Assembly (NCBI GenBank): GCA_003164155.1 | Contig: PLSG01000196.1 | Location: 1-5,527, forward strand | Direction of reading: 5' to 3' | DNA length: 5,527 nucleotides | From: Parachlamydiaceae bacterium | GTDB lineage: Bacteria; Chlamydiota; Chlamydiia; Chlamydiales; Parachlamydiaceae | Shown here: positions 1-5,527 of the stretch, piece after piece | Layout of the letters: every line of letters begins with the position of its first letter | Position numbering within the stretch: the first letter of the stretch is position 1 | Made by a program: the position numbers and the translations under genes | The notes under the pieces: model-generated | Told to the model about the DNA's origin: nothing | Seen by the model: only the letters and a program-made list of their open reading frames with translations | Databases searched by the model: none

Positions 1-32
1 GAAGCACACACAAATTTGAGCTAAAGGCCTGG

Positions 33-1010
33 TCATTTTTCCAAAGTTAAGAGGACCTTGCCTATTGTCTGGCGATTTTCGAGCAGGTTATGCGCTTCTG
101 CCGCCTGAGCGAGTGGCAAAACCCGGTCAATGCGCAACTTCAGCCATCCCTCGTGAATGCCTGCGATGACTGCCTCGGCCCTCCGCAGCAATTCCTTGCG
201 ATTCAACAGAAAATTTTGCAGGGATCCGCCCGACAAAGTCAAAGCGCGCGGCATTAAGGCTGTGGGAGAAAAGGGCTCTGGCGGTCCGCTGGCAGAGCCA
301 TACACCACGATGTTTCCGCGCAAAGCACAAGCCTCTAGATCTCCCTTAAAGGTCGTCTTGCCAACCCCATCGATGATCAAATCCGCACCATGCTTGCCGG
401 TGAGACGCATGACTTCAGCGACAAAATCTTGTTCCGTATAGATAATCAAGTCCTCTGCCCCAGCAGCTTTAGCGGCCTGCGCTTTTTCAAGACTCGAGAC
501 CGTGCCAATCACGCGCGCTCCTAGCTTACGCGCCCACTGCACCAATAACAAACCCATACCTCCGGCGGCAGCGTGAATTAAGACCACATCGCCTGGTTTT
601 ATCTGCCTAAATTCATGCAGAAGATAATGGGCGGTCATCCCCTGCAGTGGAAATGCCGCGGCTTGCTCAAAGGAAAAGCTCTGTGGAACGGGTATCAAGC
701 TGTCTGCTTCAACCACACACTCTTCGGCATATACGCTGGACTGACCGGTAAAAGCCACTTTGTCGCCCGGTTTAACGTGTGTGACGCCTTGTCCTACGGA
801 TTCGACAATCCCCGCCCCTTCTTTACCCGGAATATAGGGAAGCTCAGCCGAAGGAGAATACGCTCCCCGGCGGATATAGATATCGACGAAATTTACACCC
901 ACGCATTTCATTTTAATCTTGGCTTGGCCAAAGCCTGGGCTTTTGATAGGGCAGTCCTCTAGATTGAGAACTTCTGGGCCACCAAACTGATGAACCTTAA
1001 TGGCTTTCAT
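33..1010 (-). CDS. qor: NADPH:quinone oxidoreductase, zinc-free MDR family
   Basis: This is a complete 325-residue cytosolic enzyme of the medium-chain dehydrogenase/reductase superfamily, quinone oxidoreductase (zeta-crystallin) branch. The family reduces quinones or other enones with NADPH. What is seen: the N-terminus MKAIKVHQFGGPEVL is typical of the family. The segment N40-F-V-D43-I-Y-I-R-R-G has Asn where zinc alcohol dehydrogenases have the catalytic Cys, so no catalytic zinc is expected. The Rossmann nucleotide loop is HAAAGGMG at 146-153. K176 and Y191 fall where Escherichia coli Qor contacts the NADPH 2'-phosphate (from memory). The C-terminal ENRQTIGKVLL block is also typical. Length matches the family norm of about 320-330. 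I chose the ATG at 1010 because GAGG lies 5 nt upstream and homologues start here; an in-frame TTG at 1028 would add six residues without support. It lies 33 bp after the small gene, probably in the same operon. The physiological substrate is not determined by sequence. Confidence 0.93.
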   Translation of the reverse strand: MKAIKVHQFGGPEVLNLEDCPIKSPGFGQAKIKMKCVGVNFVDIYIRRGAYSPSAELPYIPGKEGAGIVESVGQGVTHVKPGDKVAFTGQSSVYAEECVVEADSLIPVPQSFSFEQAAAFPLQGMTAHYLLHEFRQIKPGDVVLIHAAAGGMGLLLVQWARKLGARVIGTVSSLEKAQAAKAAGAEDLIIYTEQDFVAEVMRLTGKHGADLIIDGVGKTTFKGDLEACALRGNIVVYGSASGPPEPFSPTALMPRALTLSGGSLQNFLLNRKELLRRAEAVIAGIHEGWLKLRIDRVLPLAQAAEAHNLLENRQTIGKVLLTLEK

Positions 1011-1015
1011 ATGCA

Positions 1016-1019
1016 CCTC
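1016..1019 (-). promoter_or_regulatory. Ribosome binding site of qor
   Basis: On the minus strand TGAGGTGCAT immediately precedes the ATG at 1010. The GAGG core is 5 nt from the start codon. This decides in favour of the ATG over the in-frame TTG at 1028, which lies upstream of this site. Confidence 0.7.
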
Positions 1020-1043
1020 ACAAATCAACTTTAAATATAACGT

Positions 1044-1412
1044 TTAGAGTGCTGATAGGATAGAGTTAACTTTTTCAGCCAACTGAGGATTGCTAATGAG
1101 AGCAGAACCTTGGATTTTTCTGGCTAACTCCTCACAAGAGCTTTTTTTGCTGCGCATAAAGCCTTCCATGGCATCGAATCGCAGGTTGTGGTTTTTCATG
1201 ACATCTAGGGTCTTAATTAAGGTATAGCAAGTTTGCTCAGTTTTTTTCCACCCCGATTTATAATCTTGAATCCATGCAATAGCTCTTCCTATGAAGCCCC
1301 ATTTAACCTCTTTCAATTTACCCGACGAATCCGAGGTACACGATTTGTTATAAAAAATATAGGCATTAAGCTCTGCATCAGCATCGCTCATTTCTGCAAT
1401 AGGTGTGCTCAT
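1044..1412 (-). CDS. Small protein of unknown function, 122 residues
   Basis: I do not recognise this protein. It starts with ATG behind a strong Shine-Dalgarno sequence (AAGAGGAG, 5 nt spacing) and ends in TAA, so it is very likely a real gene. The N-terminal 20 residues are acidic and polar (MSTPIAEMSDADAELNAY). A Lys-rich middle follows, with three Trp residues (38, 47, 55) in the stretch WGFIGRAIAWIQDYKSGW. The C-terminal half looks helical. Cys residues are at 25, 62 and 93, with no metal-binding spacing. I see no signal peptide or convincing membrane helix; the short hydrophobic patch at 39-48 is interrupted by Arg. It sits 33 bp upstream of qor and probably shares its transcript. Its own AT-rich upstream region suggests it is the first gene of the unit. 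It could be a lineage-specific cytosolic protein or a secreted effector; the sequence does not decide. Confidence 0.8.
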   Translation of the reverse strand: MSTPIAEMSDADAELNAYIFYNKSCTSDSSGKLKEVKWGFIGRAIAWIQDYKSGWKKTEQTCYTLIKTLDVMKNHNLRFDAMEGFMRSKKSSCEELARKIQGSALISNPQLAEKVNSILSAL

Positions 1413-1417
1413 AAAAT

Positions 1418-1425
1418 CTCCTCTT
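1418..1425 (-). promoter_or_regulatory. Strong ribosome binding site of the small gene
   Basis: The minus strand reads AAGAGGAG followed by ATTTT and the ATG at 1412. This is a near-ideal Shine-Dalgarno at 5 nt spacing, and it supports both the start codon and the reality of this unrecognised gene. Confidence 0.75.
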
Positions 1426-1450
1426 GCTTACAACTTCAATCTACCACTTA

Positions 1451-1475
1451 ATTATAAAACAAAACTAAATTTCAA
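1451..1475 (-). promoter_or_regulatory. Candidate promoter for the small gene and qor
   Basis: A perfect -10 hexamer TATAAT (minus strand, 1456-1451) lies 38 nt upstream of the ATG at 1412. That would give a short leader of about 30 nt ending in the strong ribosome binding site. The best-looking -35 is TTGAAA at 1475-1470, but its spacer is only 13 nt. At the usual 17 nt the hexamer is GTGATT, a poor match. The surrounding DNA is strongly AT-rich, which raises the chance of a coincidental match. The position fits a sigma-70-type promoter; the -35 does not confirm it. Confidence 0.4.
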
Positions 1476-1567
1476 TCACACATCATATTTTTAAACAAAC
1501 ACCCAACACAAATAAACTATTTAATTAAAAATTCATAAACACAGCAGGAGATCTGAGCGGCTATGTC

Positions 1568-1619
1568 AAAAAAAACCATGCCACGTTCACTTATTACTTG
1601 AGATTATCGTTATACGGTT
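1568..1619 (-). terminator. Possible weak intrinsic terminator after the large gene
   Basis: On the minus strand the sequence after the stop codon at 1618 runs into ACGTGGCATGG and then a T8 run (1575-1568). AACCGT, overlapping the stop codon (1619-1614), can pair with ATGGTT (1579-1574) with one G-U pair. After mismatches, ACG can pair with CGT inside it. The stem is imperfect and the loop long (about 20 nt), so this is not a classic GC-rich hairpin. The T run and its position just downstream of the gene are the main support. Confidence 0.3.
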
Positions 1620-4600
1620 ATTTTTGAACCTTGCCCAAAACATCAAATTGGTTTTTTAGCCAGCTGTATGCATAAAGACTTATTTTATAGGGCTTGTGTT
1701 TCAAGATCACATTTTCAAAGAGCTGCTTAGCCAAGGCAGGCCGACCAGGTTTTTCCGTGAGCCATTTCAGCAGAGTACTGCGCTGGGCAGGAGCAAAATT
1801 CAATTCCCCATCGAAAAAATCGAAAACCACCTGGTGCCTTGCGTAGCGCGGATCGTCTAACAATTCTTTAGAGTCGGCGTTGGTACTCTGCTGGAGCAGT
1901 CCTAAGGTTTTATCCACCAAAAACAACTCGGTATCGGCGTCTTTAGGAGCTTGCTCACCTAAACGCTTAGACAGATTCCACGCTTCTTTATCCTCCAAGG
2001 CCAAGGTCCGCAGGCGGGTCTTCCCTCCCTCCATTTTTTCTTTGACCACCAGGCGGTGTTGAAAAGGGTATTGGTTTTTGTCGAACATTGCTGCCGTATG
2101 CATGCTGGTGGCCAGTAGAATGCCGTGCGCATCGAGTTTATTATATCTAAATTGGACAGGCATAAAGTTATAAGAGGCTAGCATATCCTCTTCAAACAAC
2201 TCGGCGTAGGGTTGTAAATCTTTTTGAAAAGCTGCCAGAGCGCTAAAATGCCATAACGGGGGAGGTCCTTTTTGATCTACAGAATTGGCAGGGCATTTAA
2301 AGTCACGGGGATCTTCTATTCTGTAAAAATCCCTGGAGAGAGGGGTTAAATGTGCTTCCCAATCTCCCAATTCCGATTTAATATTCCAATCCAGATCCCA
2401 CTTCCAATACTGAGGCGTAGCTGGGATTTGTTCAACACTCATTTCCAAGGATTGGGTTTCTTTTTCTGAGCGCAGCTCATTTTCCTGTTCCACCTCTGTG
2501 CCGCTCTCTCTTATGCTCAAGGGAATCTTTTCAGGCATAAGCTTAAGGGTATCTGCGCCCACCGCCTGGCTAAGCTTATGCAACATCGCTTGGCTTTGCC
2601 TTTCAAGGGTGTCTGTCTGAGGCTTTTCTCCGTCGGCAGAATGAAATGCCTGGTTGATCTTCTCAAAAGTCTGCAATTCCAGATCGATGCGTGCGGCAAT
2701 CGCCTCATCTTTGCCGGCCAAGGCCTCTTTGCGGCCATAGACGGCATCGGGCATATCGAGCGCAGGCCTAATAAAAATGCTTTCAGAAGCCAAGAAAGGC
2801 CGGCATAATTCTTCCACAGTATAGTCGGGATCCATGAAAGAATTCCACACAGGGCTTTCGACTTCGTTGCGCAGTTTCTGGTTGGCCGCCGCCGTGCAAT
2901 GGAACTGCTGTTGAAGCATCTGCACTTTGTGGGCGAACATCAAGATATGCTCAATGGCGATATCTTCGGTTTTTCCCATGTCTAAAACCTGCCTGATGAT
3001 GGCGGCCTCTTGCTTGTGATACACAAGCGATATCCGCTGTCCCTTGTCTATTTCCCGCATGCGCCATACGCCTTGCAAGAGATCGCGCAAAGACAGATCC
3101 TTGCTGAAGGTAGCTACCGCGTGGGCGCGGGGGGCTTGTTTGATATCCGCACCGGTGGTGTGCCTGTGGTCGTAGTAGGTGAACCTTTCATGGGGAGAGC
3201 CCTGCAAGGCTGACTCGCGAAAAGGGAGGGGATCATCGCGCTCTTTTTCCAACACCATGAGGCTGTCGCCTTCGTAGAAGCAGATCCCTTTAATCTCCGC
3301 CCTTTCTTTTTTAAAACGCTCCCTTAGAGCTTTGGCGACCTCCCTATTGGGTATACCTTTAAAGAGGGCGCCGGTATCTATGATGGCCCTGAAATCTGGC
3401 GATGTTTGCGAAGATACCATGCTGTCTACCAGGCTGGCGGCGAGGCTATCTTGAGATTGGGCATCGCCCTCTGCCCCCTTGGAAGCAGAAGCTTTAATGG
3501 CCAGCGGGATGACGCCCCCACGACATTGCTTCCAGAGAATATTGATGGTTTTGCCATCAGTGCCCTCCGTTGCCACAGTATTGAGCGCATTTGGGAAAGT
3601 GGCGCTATTCCAGGGAGTGCCGGTGAAGCCCTGCACTTGTGCAAACATTTCGAAGAGTCCCTGAGGATTTACCGACAGCTTATTGGGATAGATTAATATC
3701 TCAGGTAAAACAAATTCTCTCACATATTCCAAGAGAAGGTTGCTCTCTCCAGACCTATGGCAGGTGGTTTGAATATCTTTCTTTAATTTTTCGATATCCT
3801 GATCAGTGCAAGTCAGCAGGTGAATGGCAGAGCCTGGGCTTATTTTTCGAAATATCGCATAAGCCGCGGTCTGCTCTACCCTTAAAAGCGGGTCTCGCGA
3901 CAAGGCTATTTTAGCATCCCTTTGCAGGCGTTGGATGTGATTTTTCAGCACCTCTTGGGGTATGCCTTTTCTGTAGTACATTTGGACGGTGTAATTGAGC
4001 AGCTCGTAAGGATTTCCGAACTGCGAGGTTTCGCTCGGCGTATTGCTGGCCAGGTAAGGGACGGCAATCAGCTTGGCAAAATCTTTAGCAAACCCATAAT
4101 GCGTGTCACATTCTTTGGTTAAAGTGACCGGCAGCAGATCATTGATTTGCCCTTTTATTAATGCCAGGGCATTTTTAAGAAGCGGCAGGTCTTTGACGCC
4201 ACCCAAAAGAGGCAGCTCTAACTCCCCTAAAGCGGCCAGATGTGAGTGCAGCTCTTTTTCCCCTTCAGGATCAAGCGCATTGCTTAAGAACTTTTGGACA
4301 AGTAGCTCAAAGGCGGATTTGAACGCCTCCTTGGCACTTGAAGGAAGTGCATGGGACCAGCTGCTGACGATTTCACTGATCAAAAGAGGTTTGATCACAG
4401 CTTCGTAGATCTCTTTGGTTATGGGCGTAGCCAACAAGCCTTGCGGAAAATATGCGGAGATGGACTTGTTGGTCAAAAGCATCTCAAATAACTTTGAAAC
4501 CACACTGCGGTGGGGCTCTGCCAGGGGCACAGCCTTTCCCATGCTAAAAATCACCTCGTGCTTGCAGTTGAGAATGGTATCGGCTTCGTCGATCACCGCC

Positions 4601-5527
4601 TTTCCCTTGCTTTTTATCAAGTTGAGGATGCTGCGCATCACCTCGATTTTCTCGGCCAGCTCAGGATTTGGCGCATGCGCATATAGAGAGAAAGCCTCTT
4701 GGACTTTGAGCTTGAGGCAAGCCAGGCTCTTGCTGGTCATGATCACGTAATCCTTCCTTTGGCGGATCATTTCCAGCTGGCTCAGCATAGCTTGCAGCTT
4801 TTGCTTCGTAAAAACAGTGTTGCGGTCGAAATGTAAGGTATGCGTCATTTGCTTGAAGACCCCTCGGGACTGATGCAACAGGTCTTCGGCGACGGTCTCA
4901 TAGAGCGCTTCAGGTACCACTACCAACGAAAGGGCGTCTCCGTCGGCATTCTTCAAGGCTAAGATAGGCAAAAAGACCTTTGACTTTCCAGAACCCATGA
5001 TCATCTGGAGAATCATCTGAGGATTGGATCCTTTCGCCGCATAGAGCAGCTTATCCAGATTTTCTACCTGGTCGGGCCGCAGCGTCTTATCACTGCTGTA
5101 CTCAAACAGTAAATATTCCGGGCGCAAGGCGGGATCATAAGCTCGCACAAGCGACAATTCGCTGTGCAGCTGATTAGCAAGCCTTGGCAAATCTTGGTCG
5201 GCGCGTTCTACGACGCCTTTAGCTTGCATCTCTTTGAGCGTGTTGATCGCGCGCGCGATCTGCTGGCGTAGAGTTTCCTGGATCAGGTATTCCATGATAT
5301 AGGATTGCAAAGTATCTATATCTGCGCTTTGTAGCGTGGGATTGCGCTTTTTAAATTCACTTTTGTCCTTCTGGATAAACATCACCAATAGAGCGTTGAG
5401 TTGCATCCGCTCGCGCAGGGTGCCTTGTTTTTCCGCAGCAGTCACAAGGCCTTGCGTGGTTGTCAAAGGGACCGCATTAGCCAAGCTTAAGATACGCACC
5501 TCAAGGGCCAGAGCATCTCTTTTGAGT
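1618..5527 (-). CDS. Large DUF3638/DUF3645-like SF2 ATPase, N-terminus beyond window
   Basis: This is the C-terminal part of a very large protein; at least 1,302 residues are visible. The frame stays open to the right edge, so the in-frame GTG at 5499 (residue 1 here) is probably an internal Val. A helicase/SecA-like core spans about 130-830. It has LRPDQ (140-144), Walker A MGSGKS (168-173), VVVPEALYE (193-201), VIMTSKSLACLKLKV (252-266), Walker B/DEAD VIDEADTIL (302-310), LIAVPYLASNTPS (477-489) with QFGNPYE (493-499), GFTGTPWN (624-631), IIDTGALFKGIPNREVA (706-722), HTTGADIK (780-787) and QGVWRMR (809-815). From memory these match the ordered blocks of eukaryotic DUF3638/DUF3645 proteins (MGEGKS, LDESDEIL, LAVPYRAKD, IDVGALITG, HTRGTDLK, ACMRMR). 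The nucleotide-binding residues look intact, so ATP hydrolysis is likely; the substrate is unknown. A charged, Glu-rich linker (about 930-1025) leads to an unrecognised C-terminal region (1026-1293). No signal peptide or membrane segment is visible. The family assignment is fairly sure; any cellular role, such as a host-directed effector, is inference. Confidence 0.88.
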   Translation of the reverse strand, partial: LKRDALALEVRILSLANAVPLTTTQGLVTAAEKQGTLRERMQLNALLVMFIQKDKSEFKKRNPTLQSADIDTLQSYIMEYLIQETLRQQIARAINTLKEMQAKGVVERADQDLPRLANQLHSELSLVRAYDPALRPEYLLFEYSSDKTLRPDQVENLDKLLYAAKGSNPQMILQMIMGSGKSKVFLPILALKNADGDALSLVVVPEALYETVAEDLLHQSRGVFKQMTHTLHFDRNTVFTKQKLQAMLSQLEMIRQRKDYVIMTSKSLACLKLKVQEAFSLYAHAPNPELAEKIEVMRSILNLIKSKGKAVIDEADTILNCKHEVIFSMGKAVPLAEPHRSVVSKLFEMLLTNKSISAYFPQGLLATPITKEIYEAVIKPLLISEIVSSWSHALPSSAKEAFKSAFELLVQKFLSNALDPEGEKELHSHLAALGELELPLLGGVKDLPLLKNALALIKGQINDLLPVTLTKECDTHYGFAKDFAKLIAVPYLASNTPSETSQFGNPYELLNYTVQMYYRKGIPQEVLKNHIQRLQRDAKIALSRDPLLRVEQTAAYAIFRKISPGSAIHLLTCTDQDIEKLKKDIQTTCHRSGESNLLLEYVREFVLPEILIYPNKLSVNPQGLFEMFAQVQGFTGTPWNSATFPNALNTVATEGTDGKTINILWKQCRGGVIPLAIKASASKGAEGDAQSQDSLAASLVDSMVSSQTSPDFRAIIDTGALFKGIPNREVAKALRERFKKERAEIKGICFYEGDSLMVLEKERDDPLPFRESALQGSPHERFTYYDHRHTTGADIKQAPRAHAVATFSKDLSLRDLLQGVWRMREIDKGQRISLVYHKQEAAIIRQVLDMGKTEDIAIEHILMFAHKVQMLQQQFHCTAAANQKLRNEVESPVWNSFMDPDYTVEELCRPFLASESIFIRPALDMPDAVYGRKEALAGKDEAIAARIDLELQTFEKINQAFHSADGEKPQTDTLERQSQAMLHKLSQAVGADTLKLMPEKIPLSIRESGTEVEQENELRSEKETQSLEMSVEQIPATPQYWKWDLDWNIKSELGDWEAHLTPLSRDFYRIEDPRDFKCPANSVDQKGPPPLWHFSALAAFQKDLQPYAELFEEDMLASYNFMPVQFRYNKLDAHGILLATSMHTAAMFDKNQYPFQHRLVVKEKMEGGKTRLRTLALEDKEAWNLSKRLGEQAPKDADTELFLVDKTLGLLQQSTNADSKELLDDPRYARHQVVFDFFDGELNFAPAQRSTLLKWLTEKPGRPALAKQLFENVILKHKPYKISLYAYSWLKNQFDVLGKVQK

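Noticed and set aside
1..32. Search for a terminator after qor
   Set aside because: Only 32 bases are available and no stem followed by a T run is present; any terminator would lie outside the window.
615..962. Plus-strand open frame of 115 codons opposite qor
   Set aside because: It is antisense to a highly conserved enzyme, and the translation resembles no protein family.
1011..1028. Six-residue N-terminal extension of qor from a TTG at 1028
   Set aside because: The TTG lies upstream of the GAGG that serves the ATG at 1010, and family members begin at the MKAI sequence.
1518..1532. Small AT palindrome around TTTAATTAAA in the spacer
   Set aside because: Short AT palindromes are expected by chance in such AT-rich DNA, and nothing ties this one to an operator.
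1564..1569. Perfect TTGACA (-35 consensus) on the minus strand
   Set aside because: At 17-18 nt spacing the -10 position is TGCTGT or GCTGTG, which is very poor. The hexamer also overlaps the T8 run of the possible terminator.
3406..4750. Several plus-strand open frames of 60-111 codons opposite the large gene
   Set aside because: They are antisense shadows of a well-supported coding frame, overlap one another, and show no recognisable domains or consistent ribosome binding sites.
5245..5260. Perfect 16-bp palindrome GATCGCGCGCGCGATC
   Set aside because: It lies inside the large gene, encodes ordinary I-A-R-A-I codons, and is explained by GCG/CGC alternation. No second copy or context suggests a binding site.

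Overview
The window carries three genes, all on the minus strand, reading from the right edge towards the left. In transcription order they are: a very large protein cut by the right edge (1618-5527); a 122-residue protein of unknown function (1044-1412); and a zinc-free quinone oxidoreductase of the qor/zeta-crystallin type (33-1010). All shorter overlapping open frames look like shadows of these genes. I see no RNA gene, mobile element, CRISPR array or long repeat.

The large protein is the main point of interest. It has a superfamily 2 (SF2) helicase/SecA-like ATPase core. The sequence blocks around its motifs match, as I remember them, those of the DUF3638/DUF3645 proteins. Those proteins are very large, uncharacterised, and known mostly from fungi, plants, protists and other eukaryotes. 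In bacteria I associate relatives mainly with amoeba-infecting Chlamydiae (Parachlamydia, Waddlia, Estrella and similar). A chlamydia-like endosymbiont is therefore my best guess for the host. The near-even base composition of the coding regions (judged by eye) would fit an Estrella-like genome better than the AT-rich Protochlamydia. This is inference from one gene family, not a firm placement.

Layout: positions 1-32 follow the qor stop codon and hold nothing I can name. The small gene and qor are 33 bp apart, each has its own Shine-Dalgarno sequence, and they are probably co-transcribed. The 205-bp AT-rich gap at 1413-1617 separates them from the large gene. It holds a weak candidate terminator for the large gene (a T8 run after an imperfect stem) and a candidate promoter for the small gene (a perfect TATAAT with a poor -35).

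Nothing in the sequence shows a functional link between the ATPase and the small gene-qor pair. The pair looks like an independent unit, with qor as a housekeeping redox enzyme and the small gene as a lineage-specific unknown.
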